Source: Thalassorhabdomicrobium marinisediminis (GTDB taxonomy: Bacteria > Pseudomonadota > Alphaproteobacteria > Rhodobacterales > Rhodobacteraceae). From it: a DNA stretch of 64,000 nucleotides. Shown here piece by piece: positions 38,116 to 47,112 of the stretch; within the stretch, counting starts at the first letter, position 1, and each line of letters opens with the position of its first letter. The notes beneath the pieces are model-generated. The model was not told where the DNA came from, did not search any database, and worked only from the letters and a program-made list of their open reading frames with translations. The stretch is taken from contig NZ_QCYG01000005.1 in NCBI RefSeq assembly GCF_003072065.1, forward strand, positions 124,001 through 188,000, given 5' to 3'. The translations under genes and the position numbers were made by a program.

Positions 38116-38753
38116 GATCGCCCATGCCCCTGCCCGCCCTGCTCCGCCGTCTTGGCCTTGCCGCCACCCTGCCGTTGCTGGCTGGATGCTCGGCGCTCGG
38201 CGCGCTCAATGACGTGAGCACACCGCTCGGCGTCTATGAGCTGCGCGCACCCGACACGCTGCCCACCGCGCGCCGCACCGCCGCGCACGACATTATCGTC
38301 GAGGTGCCCACCACCAGCGGCGTGCTGGAAACCGACCGCATCCTGATCCGCCCCGATCCGCTGCAGGCGCAATACCTGCCCAACGTGCGCTGGGGGGATG
38401 AGGCGCCGCTGATGCTGCAAACCCTTCTGCTGCGCAGTCTTGAGGGCACGGATGGCTTCCGCTACGTCGGCCGCCGCCCGCTCTCGGGGCGCGGGGATTA
38501 TGCGCTGCTGACGGAACTGGTGGATTTCCACGCCGAACCCTCACCCACAGGCCCCGAGGCAACGGTGCGTCTGCGCATGACCTCACGCCTCGTGCGCGAA
38601 GCGGATGCCCGCGTGGTCAGCACCCGCACCTTCACCGCCACTGCACCGGCGGCCAGCACCGAAACCCCCGCCCTGATCGCTGCTTTCGATCAGGCCTCGG
38701 ACGCGGTGATGGTCGATTTCTCGCAATGGGTGCTGGCGACTGTGGGTGGCTGA
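38112..38753 (+). CDS. ABC-type transport auxiliary lipoprotein (PqiC/YmbA-like)
   Basis: A 213-residue protein whose signal ends in the lipobox LLAGC (Cys25 or so), so it is an outer-membrane or periplasmic lipoprotein. The following YELRAPDTLPTARR, VPTTSGVLETDRILIRPDP and LQAQYLPNVRWGDEAPLMLQ segments fit the ABC_trans_aux (PqiC) family. It ends the Mla/MCE operon, probably the outer-membrane partner of the MCE protein. ATG 38112 overlaps the MCE stop. Confidence 0.88.
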   Translation: MRSPMPLPALLRRLGLAATLPLLAGCSALGALNDVSTPLGVYELRAPDTLPTARRTAAHDIIVEVPTTSGVLETDRILIRPDPLQAQYLPNVRWGDEAPLMLQTLLLRSLEGTDGFRYVGRRPLSGRGDYALLTELVDFHAEPSPTGPEATVRLRMTSRLVREADARVVSTRTFTATAPAASTETPALIAAFDQASDAVMVDFSQWVLATVGG

Positions 38754-38762
38754 CGCCACGCC

Positions 38763-39311
38763 TCAGGCCGCGTCACTGTCCTCGGGCGGATAGATTACCA
38801 TGCCATCGGCGCGCAGCTCCGCGCCCTCGGTCGGCGTGGCTTCGGTGATCTTCGTCTCGGACATGATATGCCCCACAGGATAGCCCCGCAGCAGCAAATA
38901 ATCGGTGATGATCCGCCGGTGACAGCGCCACCAGACCGCTTCCGAACACATCATCGCCACGACCTTCTCTCGTCCCAAGGATACAAGATCGTCAAAGGCA
39001 CTCTGGAACGCCTCGCCCATGGCGTAATCGGCATAGTTGTGGAAACTGCGCACCCGCCAGAAGGCGTTCACATCGTCATCGACCTGAGGCTGTTTCGACC
39101 GCCGCCCGCCCAGCGCCGGCATATGCCGATAGCCGATCTGGTACTCGGCCAGCGTTTGGGGGAATTGGTTGTCATTGAACGCCGGAAAGCGCCGCGACTT
39201 GGGGAACGAGCGCACGTCGACCAGCACTTCCACCCGCGCCATCCGCAACATCTCGATCACGGTCTCAACGTCGCGGGTGGAATGGCCGATGGAATGGAAC
39301 CGGTAGCTCAT
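38763..39311 (-). CDS. DUF488 domain-containing protein
   Basis: A 182-residue cytoplasmic protein. It has the DUF488 signatures FHSIGHSTR at the N-terminus, VDVRSFPKSRRFPAFN, YRHMPALGGRR and, near residue 125, MCSEAVWWRCHRRIITD with its Cys-Cys-His-Arg set. Function is unknown; the conserved Cys/His pattern suggests a nucleic-acid or metal-binding role. It overlaps the DUF2945 gene by ATGA and is convergent with the Mla operon (9-bp gap). Confidence 0.9.
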   Translation of the reverse strand: MSYRFHSIGHSTRDVETVIEMLRMARVEVLVDVRSFPKSRRFPAFNDNQFPQTLAEYQIGYRHMPALGGRRSKQPQVDDDVNAFWRVRSFHNYADYAMGEAFQSAFDDLVSLGREKVVAMMCSEAVWWRCHRRIITDYLLLRGYPVGHIMSETKITEATPTEGAELRADGMVIYPPEDSDAA

Positions 39312-39520
39312 GACTTGAGCTTGGTCAGCGCGTCTTCCTTGTGGGCCGCGATATGGTCGGTCTTGTCGCTTTCGATCTCGTATTGCGGCTCCTCCTTCGA
39401 CGCGCGTCGGGTGTGGCCCTTGTAATCGAAATCCGAGGTATGGATTTTCGTGATGGTGCCGCTCACCCGGCCCGCTTCGGAATTCCAGCTCACGTGGTCG
39501 CCTTTGGAAAATTTGGCCAT
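39308..39520 (-). CDS. DUF2945 / HVA1-type TUDOR-like small protein
   Basis: A 70-residue protein: MAKFSKGDHVSWNSEAGRVS, then GTITKIHTSDFDYKGHTRRAS and YEIESDKTDHIAAHKEDAL. The GDxVSWNSEAGxVxGxI pattern is the signature of this family. ATG 39520 was chosen because GGAGGA precedes it; the earlier in-frame start at 39586 is in non-coding sequence. It is coupled to DUF488. Cellular role is unknown. Confidence 0.88.
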   Translation of the reverse strand: MAKFSKGDHVSWNSEAGRVSGTITKIHTSDFDYKGHTRRASKEEPQYEIESDKTDHIAAHKEDALTKLKS

Positions 39521-39675
39521 GATGGGTCCTCCTTCATTACCCCAACAAACGCCGCTTGCGATTGTTCCGGCGCGCAGCCCCCCCACGCGACCGCAAAGGA
39601 GGCAGAAATCCCCCTTTCGGGCGCGCGGGTTCTGTTGACGGGGCGCGGCGCTTGCCGTAGGAAGCGAGGCACACA

Positions 39676-39749
39676 GCGGGCGTTGTGTAGTGGTAAGACC
39701 TTAGCCTTCCAAGCTAATGACGCGGGTTCGATTCCCGCCGCCCGCTCCA
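39676..39749 (+). tRNA. tRNA-Gly (anticodon TCC)
   Basis: Acceptor arms GCGGGCG and CGCCCGC pair fully; D arm TGTAGTGGTAAGAC, anticodon stem TTAGC/GCTAA around CTTCCAA giving TCC, T arm GCGGG-TTCGATT-CCCGC, discriminator T and encoded CCA. A compact 74-nt glycine tRNA. Confidence 0.96.
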
Positions 39750-39788
39750 GACTTTCCTGACAGTGACATAGATGCAGGCGCGCGGCCC

Positions 39789-40445
39789 TCAGGCGTCGAT
39801 CGGCACGATCAGCTCGGCCCCGCGCGCGCGATTCGAATTGACCGCCGTGTCGACGCGATGGAACTCCAGCGTCTCGTCCAGCGTGGCTTGCATCAGCCGC
39901 GCCGCACCGGTCCCCTCCTCGCCCAACCACTTGCCCCAATTCTCGGGCTCAAGGATCACCGGAATCCGGTGGTGGATGCGCCCCATTGCGTCATTGGCCG
40001 TGGTGGTGACGACCGCCGTCGTCGGCCCGATGTCCCCCCAGTCCTGCCAGATCGCCGCCATCGCCATCACCGCCCGGTCGCGGCGCTGGACGAACCACGG
40101 CAGCTTCGCGCCATCCTCATGGCGCTCCCATTCATAAAACCCGCTCACCGGGATGATGCAGCGCCGCGCGCGGGCCGCGGCGCGAAAGGCGGGCTTCTCC
40201 GCCACGGTCTCGGCCCGCGCATTGATCAGCAAGGGGCCGTCACCGGGTGTCTTGTACCAATGGGGGATGAAGCCCCAGCGCATGGGCCCATAGCGCCGCC
40301 CGCCGTCCTGCGCCGTGACCGCGGGCACCTGCACCGTGGGGCAGACGTTGTAATTGGGCACCTCGGGCAGATCGTTCGCCGGGGTGGCGCCAAACAGCTT
40401 CGCCACCGCATCATGGGGCATCGTCAGAACCATCCGTCCGCACAT
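39789..40445 (-). CDS. SOS response-associated peptidase (SRAP/YedK/HMCES family)
   Basis: A 218-residue protein that crosslinks to abasic sites in single-stranded DNA. The catalytic Cys2 is at MCGRMVLT, the conserved NARAETVAEKPAFR (Asn, Glu) lies near residue 78, GFYEWE near 107 and HHRIPVIL near 172. After Met removal Cys2 would form the thiazolidine bond to the abasic site. Length is normal. It lies alone, convergent with tRNA-Gly. Confidence 0.95.
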   Translation of the reverse strand: MCGRMVLTMPHDAVAKLFGATPANDLPEVPNYNVCPTVQVPAVTAQDGGRRYGPMRWGFIPHWYKTPGDGPLLINARAETVAEKPAFRAAARARRCIIPVSGFYEWERHEDGAKLPWFVQRRDRAVMAMAAIWQDWGDIGPTTAVVTTTANDAMGRIHHRIPVILEPENWGKWLGEEGTGAARLMQATLDETLEFHRVDTAVNSNRARGAELIVPIDA

Positions 40446-40493
40446 TGTGTAACCCTTTCAAAACTTTGCAGGCCGAACCCGCCGAGCCCGCGC

Positions 40494-40802
40494 CTAGCGC
40501 CGATGGGCATTGCGGGCGAGCTCGATCCGCGCATCCATCATCGACATCTCTTTCAGGATATCCGCCCGCCGCGTGCGGTCCCCGGTCTCGCGCAGCTCCG
40601 CCCGCAGCCGCTCCAGCGCGCGGCTCAGGCTCACGAACTCCGGCACCGCACCGCTTTCGCGCAGCAAGCGGTTGAGCAAAGCATTCTCCGGGTCCGCCTC
40701 GGGCGCCAGCGGCTTGCCCTGCCCGGGCAGATCGTCAAAGGCGCCCTCCGCCTGGGCGGCACGGATGCGGGCGTCGATCAGGTCTTCCAGTGGATGGGCC
40801 AT
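40494..40802 (-). CDS. DUF1992 (DnaJ homologue family C-like) protein
   Basis: A 102-residue helical protein. It starts MAHPLEDLIDARIRAAQAEG and continues with FDDLPGQGKPLAPEADPENAL and LLRESGAVPEFVSLSRAL, the DUF1992 pattern. ATG 40802 was chosen by family length over the in-frame start at 40877. Function is not known; the domain also occurs in DNAJC28. It is 48 bp upstream of the SRAP gene in the same direction. Confidence 0.85.
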   Translation of the reverse strand: MAHPLEDLIDARIRAAQAEGAFDDLPGQGKPLAPEADPENALLNRLLRESGAVPEFVSLSRALERLRAELRETGDRTRRADILKEMSMMDARIELARNAHRR

Positions 40803-41064
40803 GGCGCAGCCTACCGCGCGCAGCCCCCGCCGCGCAACACCCCGCGCGCGGTCCCCTAAGCCCGCCTTAACCGGCAAGCGGCAGATTGCGTCGTGGTTAA
40901 CCCGTGGGCCGCAGCGCCCGCGCCATGGACATCCGGGACAGCCGGCCCCTCAGACCACCCCCGCCCGCACAGGGCAGATCGGGTGCAGGGGCGGGTCACC
41001 GCGCAATCGACCCTGACGGAGTGACGCCCGTCACGGCCACCCCACCCCGACAACCTTCTCTTCT

Positions 41065-41094
41065 CTTCATCTGACCCAATAAACTCAAATCCGA
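41065..41094. repeat. Single-arm copy of an intergenic repeat (family also at 50956-51017)
   Basis: The 30 bases from CTTCATCTGACC through ATAAACTCAAAT to CCGA match 50996-51025 at 27 of 30 positions. It lies in the 354-bp gap between DUF1992 and the 5'-nucleotidase gene. Here the partner arm is missing. The rest of this gap holds the DUF1992 upstream region and the nucleotidase terminator; no gene is seen. Confidence 0.75.
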
Positions 41095-41099
41095 CAGCG

Positions 41100-41135
41100 C
41101 AAAAAGAAACCCCGCCGCACCTGCGCGCGACGGGG
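41100..41135 (-). terminator. Rho-independent terminator of the 5'-nucleotidase gene
   Basis: On the minus strand CCCCGTCGC and GCGGCGGGG pair over 9 bp (one G-T) around an 8-nt loop, followed by TTTCTTTTTG. It starts 22 bp after the nucleotidase stop. Confidence 0.88.
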
Positions 41136-41156
41136 CCAAAAGCGTGTGAAACCGCC

Positions 41157-42713
41157 TTATTTTACGGTGATGCGACCATCGGTATAGGGCTCATAGCTGC
41201 CCTGCTCGGCCAGATACTCCGCCACCACATCGGCCACGTCGGGGCCGAAGTCATAGGCGTTCTCGGCGTCGCGGAACATCGCAAACCCGTCCCCGCCGTT
41301 GCGCACGAAGTTGTTGGACGCCACGCCATAGGTCTTGGCGGGGTCCAGCGCCTCGCCCCCGATCATCACATCGGAAATCCGGCTGCCCGGCTCTTGGCTC
41401 AAGTCAACAGCGTAGGTCATGCCAGAGACTTGCAAGAAGCGGCCCGCGCCCTCTTCATGCTGGCTGGCGGCGTTCTCCAACGCCTCTTTCAACGTCTCGC
41501 CCGAGACCTGAAAGGTCGACAGCGTGTTCTGGAACGGCAGCACGGTGAGCACTTCGCCCATGGTCACTTCGCCGGCGTCGATGTCGGCGCGGATCCCGCC
41601 CGAGTTCATCAGCGCCACGTCGATCCCCTGATCCTTGACCCGCGCCAGCATGGCATCGGCGATCAGGTTGCCCATGTCGCATTCCTCGGCCCGGCACACG
41701 GTCCGGTCGCCGGTCAGCGGGCCTGCGGTCTCGGCCACGACCTCATTGCGGATCTCGTCCAGCGGCACGGCGGCTTCGGCCACACGGTCCTTGGCGGCCT
41801 GATCCTCGACCACCGAGCCGTCGATGATGATCGGCGCGCCCGAGGCTTCGGTGATCACGCCTTCATCGTCGAAGGTCACGTTCAGCTCACCCAGAAACTT
41901 GCCATAGGCATAGGCCTGCACGATCGCCGTGTCGCCCACCATCGTCGGATAAGGGCCGACCGCGTCCTCGTGATCGCCCAGCAACGTGTTGGTGTGGCCG
42001 CCCACGATGACATCGACGCCGGTGGTGTTCTCAGCCACCTGCTGGTCGACGTTGTAGCCCGAGTGGCTGAGCACGATGATCTTGTTCACGCCTTCCGCTT
42101 CCAGCTTGTCAACCTCGGCCTGCACCGCGTCGGACGGGTCGGTGAAGATCACATTGGGGCCGGGGCTGGCCAGCTCATCGGTGTTCTGCGGCGTCAGACC
42201 GATCAGGCCGATCTTCTCGCCGCCCTGTTCGATGACCGTGGACTTCTGGATCGCATCGGCCAGCAGCGGCTCACCGGAAATGTCGGCGTTCGACATCAGG
42301 ATCGGGAAGTCCAGCGCATCGACGAAGCCGCGCAGCACCTCGGGGCCGTCGTCGAATTCGTGGTTGCCCACGGTCATCGCGTCATAGCCCATCAGGTTCA
42401 TGAACTCGGCGGCCAGCTTGCCCTTGTAATAGGTGTAGAACAGCGTGCCCTGAAACTGGTCGCCGCCATCCACAAGGATCGAGTTGTTGGACCGCGCCCG
42501 CGCCTCGTTTACGGCGGTGACCAGACGGGCCGAACCGCCAAAGCACTCGCCCGCCTCGTTGTCTTCGGCCGAGCAGCCGCTGTCGTATTTGCTGATCGGC
42601 TCGAATCGGGCGTGGAAATCGTTGGTGTGCAGAATGGTCAGCGAATAATCCGCCGCCGCCATCCCCGCGATCATCGTAAACGCGGTCGTGCTTGTCAAAA
42701 GTCTTGTAAGCAT
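41157..42713 (-). CDS. Periplasmic 5'-nucleotidase/metallophosphatase (UshA-like)
   Basis: A 518-residue protein with a signal peptide ending near AGMAAADY. The metallophosphatase domain has LTILHTNDFHARFEP (about residues 25-39), VDGGDQFQGT, TVGNHEFDDG and a later HTNTLLGD; the C-terminal 5'-nucleotidase domain has LMNSGGIRADID and the substrate region NNFVRNGGDGF. ATG 42713 follows GGGGAG. It dephosphorylates extracellular nucleotides or nucleotide sugars, supplying phosphate and nucleosides. A paired Cys (GCSAEDNEAGECFGGS) probably forms a disulfide. Confidence 0.94.
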   Translation of the reverse strand: MLTRLLTSTTAFTMIAGMAAADYSLTILHTNDFHARFEPISKYDSGCSAEDNEAGECFGGSARLVTAVNEARARSNNSILVDGGDQFQGTLFYTYYKGKLAAEFMNLMGYDAMTVGNHEFDDGPEVLRGFVDALDFPILMSNADISGEPLLADAIQKSTVIEQGGEKIGLIGLTPQNTDELASPGPNVIFTDPSDAVQAEVDKLEAEGVNKIIVLSHSGYNVDQQVAENTTGVDVIVGGHTNTLLGDHEDAVGPYPTMVGDTAIVQAYAYGKFLGELNVTFDDEGVITEASGAPIIIDGSVVEDQAAKDRVAEAAVPLDEIRNEVVAETAGPLTGDRTVCRAEECDMGNLIADAMLARVKDQGIDVALMNSGGIRADIDAGEVTMGEVLTVLPFQNTLSTFQVSGETLKEALENAASQHEEGAGRFLQVSGMTYAVDLSQEPGSRISDVMIGGEALDPAKTYGVASNNFVRNGGDGFAMFRDAENAYDFGPDVADVVAEYLAEQGSYEPYTDGRITVK

Positions 42714-42833
42714 AAGGCTCCCCATTGGTTTTTTGGTTTTGACTGGCCGCAGCTTGGGTCAGGTCGCGACAAGAGTCAAAGCTTTGCCGCGCCCGCCCGC
42801 GTGACGTGGCGACAGCCTGCCCCGGCGCGACTT

Positions 42834-43448
42834 TCACTCCAGCCCGCAGTCCCGCGCCATGGGCTGCAACGCTGCCTCCAGCCCGCGCAGGTCGAAGTGC
42901 GCCGCGATGGGCTGCGCCTGCGCCGGTGTGATCCGTGCCATCAGGCGATTGGCCCCGCGCAAACGGTCCAGCCACAGGCGCGGACGTTGGGCAAAGGTCG
43001 CGGTCTGCCGCTCCGCCCCGACCCAGGCCTGCGCCGTGGCCGTGGCGCCGTCGAACTGCGTGGTGACCATGGTGTTCTGCCCCAGATGCGCGTGCCAAGC
43101 GATCCAGACCGTCAGGACAGGCGGTTTCCCCGCAGGCAAGGTGCAGCGCACAAACAGGTTGGGCGCGCGGAACCCGCCGCTGTCGGCTGGCAACAACAGC
43201 GCCTTGCGCGGATCGCGGGTCTCGGGGTCGACCCCTTCGGCGAACTGCCATTTGCCCGTCGCCTTGGTCACCGGCTCCAACGCAGGGGCCTGCGGGCGCG
43301 TGGCCGTAGCATCGTAACAGGCCAGCCGCGCCAGCGGATCGGGGATCATCCGGCACAGCGCGACGTCAAGCCCCGCCTGCGCCTCCGCCCCCGTGCCAGA
43401 CATCGCCAGCACCAGCGCCACAGATCCTAAACCAAATCCCGCTCGCAT
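42834..43448 (-). CDS. Secreted TagO/VasI-like protein
   Basis: A 204-residue protein with a signal peptide (MRAGFGLGSVALVLAMSGTGAEAQ). The mature start LCRMIPDPLARLACYDA is the Cys-x-I-x-D-RLACYD motif of VasI/TagO proteins; the rest (LFVRCTLPAG, LTVWIAWHAHLGQN, MARITPAQAQPIAAHFDLRGL and RDCG end) matches the VasI fold with four Cys likely in two disulfides. VasI/TagO was named for type VI secretion, but no such gene is in this window. ATG 43448 is preferred over 43505. Confidence 0.75.
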   Translation of the reverse strand: MRAGFGLGSVALVLAMSGTGAEAQAGLDVALCRMIPDPLARLACYDATATRPQAPALEPVTKATGKWQFAEGVDPETRDPRKALLLPADSGGFRAPNLFVRCTLPAGKPPVLTVWIAWHAHLGQNTMVTTQFDGATATAQAWVGAERQTATFAQRPRLWLDRLRGANRLMARITPAQAQPIAAHFDLRGLEAALQPMARDCGLE

Positions 43449-43505
43449 ACGTTCGCCCCGTTTGTCCCGCTTGACCTTCGCGGCCCGCCACGGCACGAGT
43501 TTCAC

Positions 43506-43841
43506 ATGATGATTTACAAAATTCTAACGTCCAACCAATGGGCGACGCTTGAGGACACCGGCCGCTTCGACGGTGCGCCCATCGATCTGGCCGATGGCTA
43601 CATCCACACCTCGACGGCCCAACAGGCACAAGAGACGGCGGACAAGCACTTCGCGGGACAAGCGGGGCTGATGCTGGTGGCGCTGGACAGCGGCACCTAC
43701 GGCGACGATCTGCGGTGGGAAGTCTCGCGCGGCGGCGCCGAGTTCCCCCACATCTACAACCGTCCCCTGCTCCGCTCCGAAGTAGTCCGGGCGCGGCCCA
43801 TGCCACTGCGCGACGGCCGCCACGTGCTGGACCTGTCGTGA
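43506..43841 (+). CDS. DUF952 domain-containing protein
   Basis: A 111-residue soluble protein. It has the DUF952 pattern: [19 protein letters not shown] near the start, [21 protein letters not shown] (residues about 29-49), LVALDS and [11 protein letters not shown]. The fold is related to ADP-ribosyltransferase-like or RES-like domains by general knowledge, but activity is unknown. The stop overlaps the GTG start of pyrD (GTGA), so both are co-translated. Confidence 0.9.
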   Translation: MMIYKILTSNQWATLEDTGRFDGAPIDLADGYIHTSTAQQAQETADKHFAGQAGLMLVALDSGTYGDDLRWEVSRGGAEFPHIYNRPLLRSEVVRARPMPLRDGRHVLDLS

Positions 43842-44881
43842 AGGCGCTGGAGATCCTTGGCCTGCGCGGGCTGCGGCGGCTGGACCCGGAACTGGCGCAC
43901 GGGCTGGCACTGAAAGCCTTGCGCGCGGGGCTCGGGCCGCGGCGGGGGCCGGTGACCTCGGACCGCCTGCGCTGCACGATTGCGGGTTTGGACCTGCCCA
44001 ACCCGGTGGGGCTGGCGGCGGGCTTTGACAAGAACGCCGAGGCCTTGAGCGCCCTGCACCGCAGCGCCTTCGGCTTCCTCGAAGTGGGCGCCGCGACGCC
44101 ACTGCCGCAGGACGGCAACCCGCGCCCGCGCCTGTTCCGGCTGACCGAAGACCGCGCCGCAATCAACCGCTTCGGTTTCAACAACGACGGGATGGAGGCG
44201 ATTGCGCGACGGCTCGCCGCCCGCCCCGCCGGGCGCGTCGTGGGGCTGAACCTCGGCGCGAACAAAACCAGCCTCGACCGCGCGGCAGATTTCGCCAAGG
44301 TGCTGGGCCGCTGCGGGGCGCATGTGGATTTCGCCACGGTCAACGTCTCCTCGCCCAACACCGAAAAGCTGCGCGATTTGCAAGGTAAGGACGCGCTGGC
44401 CGCGCTGCTGTCGGGCGTGATGGAGGCGAATACCGCGCGCATTCCGGTGTTCCTGAAAATCGCGCCGGACCTTACCGACAACGATCTGGCCGAGGTGGCC
44501 GAGGTGGCGAATGCCTCGGGCGTCGCGGCCATCGTCGCCACCAACACCACGCTATCGCGCGACGGGCTGACCAGCGCCCACAGGGCCGAGGGCGGCGGTC
44601 TGTCCGGCCAGCCCCTGTTCGAGAAATCCACGCGGGTTCTGGCGAAACTCTCAACGCTCACCCCGGTGCCGCTGATCGGTGTCGGCGGCGTCGGTTCGGC
44701 GGAGCAGGCCTATGCCAAGATCCGCGCGGGGGCCAGCGCCGTGCAACTCTACACCGCGCTGGTTTATGGCGGCCTGAGCCTCGCGCGCGAGATTGCTTTG
44801 GGCCTTGACGACTTGCTGGCCCGCGACGGCTTTGCCACTGTCGCGGACGCCGTGGGGACCGGAACAGGAGACTGGCTATGA
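43838..44881 (+). CDS. pyrD: Dihydroorotate dehydrogenase (quinone), class 2
   Basis: A 347-residue FMN enzyme of pyrimidine synthesis that oxidises dihydroorotate with a membrane quinone. The GTG start at 43838 overlaps the DUF952 stop. Seen: [16 protein letters not shown], the [25 protein letters not shown] segment, [26 protein letters not shown] with the catalytic Ser, [16 protein letters not shown] and [26 protein letters not shown]. The N-terminal helix is of class 2. The stop overlaps arsC. Confidence 0.96.
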   Translation: MKALEILGLRGLRRLDPELAHGLALKALRAGLGPRRGPVTSDRLRCTIAGLDLPNPVGLAAGFDKNAEALSALHRSAFGFLEVGAATPLPQDGNPRPRLFRLTEDRAAINRFGFNNDGMEAIARRLAARPAGRVVGLNLGANKTSLDRAADFAKVLGRCGAHVDFATVNVSSPNTEKLRDLQGKDALAALLSGVMEANTARIPVFLKIAPDLTDNDLAEVAEVANASGVAAIVATNTTLSRDGLTSAHRAEGGGLSGQPLFEKSTRVLAKLSTLTPVPLIGVGGVGSAEQAYAKIRAGASAVQLYTALVYGGLSLAREIALGLDDLLARDGFATVADAVGTGTGDWL

Positions 44882-45228
44882 TGCCCACGCAGATGACCCT
44901 TTGGCACAATCCGCGCTGCTCGAAATCCCGCGCGGCGCTCAAACTGCTGCAAGACGCAGGGCACGCGCCCGCCGTGCGGCGCTATCTCGAGACGCCGCCC
45001 AGCGCGGACGAGATCGTCGCTGTGCGAAATGCGCTTGGGATGACGGCGGACGAGATGATGCGCAAAGGTGAAAATCTCTATCGCGAGCTGGGCCTTGGCA
45101 CCGCCTCCGAGGCCGAGTTGATCGCCGCCATGGCGGCGCATCCGATCCTGATCGAGCGGCCCATTCTGCTGCACGGGGGCAAGGCGGTGATCGGTCGCCC
45201 GCCGGAGCGGGTGTTGCAGATCGTGTAA
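44878..45228 (+). CDS. arsC: ArsC-family arsenate reductase (glutaredoxin type)
   Basis: A 116-residue protein. The active Cys14 lies in [12 protein letters not shown], and the substrate-binding Arg appears in [11 protein letters not shown] near residue 87-97, as in ArsC1-type proteins. It starts ATGATG and overlaps the pyrD stop. ArsC reduces arsenate with glutathione and glutaredoxin, but homologues such as YfgD-type are not proven reductases; no other ars gene is close, so a general role is possible. Confidence 0.88.
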   Translation: MMPTQMTLWHNPRCSKSRAALKLLQDAGHAPAVRRYLETPPSADEIVAVRNALGMTADEMMRKGENLYRELGLGTASEAELIAAMAAHPILIERPILLHGGKAVIGRPPERVLQIV

Positions 45229-45283
45229 GGGGGCGCTGCCCCCGTCCTGCGGACTCCCCCGGGATATTTGAGAAGCAAAGATG
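45229..45283. repeat. Intergenic GC-rich hairpin plus conserved tail, possible dispersed Rhodobacterales repeat
   Basis: GGGGGC-GCT-GCCCCC (45229-45243) forms a hairpin between the convergent arsC and MATE genes and is followed by CGGACTCCCCCGGGATATTT and GAGAAGCAAAGATGG. I recall closely similar strings in many Rhodobacterales intergenic regions; this was not checked. It may act as a terminator for both genes. Confidence 0.5.
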
Positions 45284-45290
45284 GAGGCAG

Positions 45291-46619
45291 TCAGGCGTCG
45301 ATGGAGCGTTCCAGGGCGGGGTATTTCCACGCCAGCGTCGCGCCGCGTGCCGCAAAGCTGATGAGCAGCGCCAGCCAAAGGCCGTGGCTGCCCGCCAGCG
45401 GCATCAGCGTCAGGGCGGCGGTGAAATAGATCGCGGTGGACAGCGCCATCATGTTGCGCATGTCGCGGGTACGGGTGGCCCCGATGAAGATGCCGTCCAT
45501 CATGAAGGGCGCGGCCGAGATCAGCGGCGTGAGCGCCATGAAGATCAGATAGTCGCGGGCGGTGACGCGGACGTCGGGCGCGGTGGTCATCCAGTCGATG
45601 ATCGTGCCCCCGAACAGCGCAAAGGCCAGCGCCAGCGCCACGCCGGTGGCAAAGCACCAACCCGAGACGAGCAGCGCCGCGCGGCGGAAGGCGGCGCGGC
45701 GGCGCGCGCCCAGCGCTTGGCCCACAAGGCTTTCGGCGGCGAAGGCGAAGCCGTCCATCGCATAGGCCGTGACGGTGAGGAACTGCATCAGGATATGCGT
45801 CGCCGCCAGCCGTGTGTCGCCGTAGCGGGCGGCGAAGAACAAAAACGACATGAAGATGGATTGCAACAGCAGCGAGCGGATCAGGATGTCGGTGTTGACG
45901 CTGGCGAAGCGTTTGAGCTTCGCCGGGTCCAGCAGCCGTGCGCGGTCGCGCCACGGCGCGGCTTCGAAGGCAGCGCGGCAGAACCACAGGCCCAGCACGC
46001 AGCCCGAGACCTCGGCGATGACCGTGGCCACCGCCACCCCCTGCACGCCCCAGCCCCAGCCCAGCACGAAAACCAGATCCAGCGCGATGTTGATGCCGTT
46101 CATCGTCAGTTGCATCACAAGGATCGCGCGGGTGCGTTCCGCGGCGACCAGCCATCCGGTGATCGCATAGGTGGCAATCAGGAAGGGCGCGGACCAGACG
46201 CGGATCGACATATAGCTGCGGGCGAGCGTTTCCACCTCGGCGCTGGCGGGCGACAACCGGAAGCCCGCAGCGAAAAGCGGCCATTGCAGGGCGATGATCG
46301 ACACCCCCGCGAGCGCCGCGATGGCCAAAGCGCGGATCAGGATCGCCGCCGTCTCGGCCCCGTCCCCCCCGCCAATGGCTTGCGCGGCAAAACCGGTGGT
46401 GCCCATGCGCAAAAAGCCGAACACCCAATAAAGCGCGGTCAGGATCAGCGCGCCGATGCCCACGGCACCGATGGGCGCGGCCTCGCCCATCTGGCCGACC
46501 ACGCCGGTGTCCACGAGACCCAGGATCGGCACGGTGATATTGGCCAGCACCACCGGCACCGCGATGTTGAGGATGCGGCGGTGGGTCAGCGGCCCCGGTC
46601 CGGCCACCGCGTCAGCCAT
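45291..46619 (-). CDS. MATE family efflux transporter (DinF-like)
   Basis: A 442-residue membrane protein with about 12 helices in two related halves. The N-terminal half contains VPVVLANITVPILGLVDTGVVG, typical of MatE domains (LVDTGVVGQMG), and the second half repeats the pattern around FAAESLVGQALGARRRAAFR. MATE pumps expel drugs or organic cations with H+ or Na+. The stop region is convergent with arsC and the start overlaps the thioesterase gene by 8 bp. Confidence 0.93.
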   Translation of the reverse strand: MADAVAGPGPLTHRRILNIAVPVVLANITVPILGLVDTGVVGQMGEAAPIGAVGIGALILTALYWVFGFLRMGTTGFAAQAIGGGDGAETAAILIRALAIAALAGVSIIALQWPLFAAGFRLSPASAEVETLARSYMSIRVWSAPFLIATYAITGWLVAAERTRAILVMQLTMNGINIALDLVFVLGWGWGVQGVAVATVIAEVSGCVLGLWFCRAAFEAAPWRDRARLLDPAKLKRFASVNTDILIRSLLLQSIFMSFLFFAARYGDTRLAATHILMQFLTVTAYAMDGFAFAAESLVGQALGARRRAAFRRAALLVSGWCFATGVALALAFALFGGTIIDWMTTAPDVRVTARDYLIFMALTPLISAAPFMMDGIFIGATRTRDMRNMMALSTAIYFTAALTLMPLAGSHGLWLALLISFAARGATLAWKYPALERSIDA

Positions 46620-47112
46620 CGGGCGGCGCGTCCGGCGGCTGTGGCATCAGGAAATGCCCCGTGGCCTGCGCGAACAGGCGACTGCGGTTGTCCTGCCACG
46701 CCTCCACGTGCACGCTGGCATAGCGCCGGCCCGAACGGTTGATCCGCGCCCGCGCATAGGCATCCCGCGGCAGGCCCGAGCGCAGGTAATCCACAGTGAA
46801 GTCGATCGTCTTGGGCAGCCGCTGGTTGGTCACATCCTCGCCCGCTTCCATACGCGTCCACATGAGCATCCAGCTCAGCTCGACGATGGCCGTCGTCTCG
46901 AGAAAGGCCGAGGTCGCGCCGCCGTGGAGCGCCGGCAGCATCGGGTTGCCGATCAACATCTCCTGGAACGGCATGATTCCGGTGAGCTCATCCCCGCGCC
47001 GGTCAAAGCGAAAGCCCATGTATTGGATATAGGGCACGCCCTGCAGCAGCGATTGCAGCGCCGCGTCGCGCCGTTGTTTGACGACTTGAACAGGTTCGGG
47101 TTTCCGGCTCAT
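46612..47112 (-). CDS. PaaI-family (hotdog) thioesterase 1
   Basis: A 166-residue hotdog-fold protein. Core motifs are [23 protein letters not shown] (HGG-x2-SAF; about residues 48-70), then [14 protein letters not shown] and [25 protein letters not shown] 47112 overlaps the next gene by ATGA. It probably hydrolyses an acyl-CoA. Together with thioesterase 2 it forms a tandem pair of diverged paralogues, upstream of the MATE gene. Confidence 0.88.
   Translation of the reverse strand: MSRKPEPVQVVKQRRDAALQSLLQGVPYIQYMGFRFDRRGDELTGIMPFQEMLIGNPMLPALHGGATSAFLETTAIVELSWMLMWTRMEAGEDVTNQRLPKTIDFTVDYLRSGLPRDAYARARINRSGRRYASVHVEAWQDNRSRLFAQATGHFLMPQPPDAPPDG

Noticed and set aside
41394-43430. A 678-codon plus-strand open frame
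   Set aside because: It is antisense to the 5'-nucleotidase and VasI-like genes; the translation has no family features.
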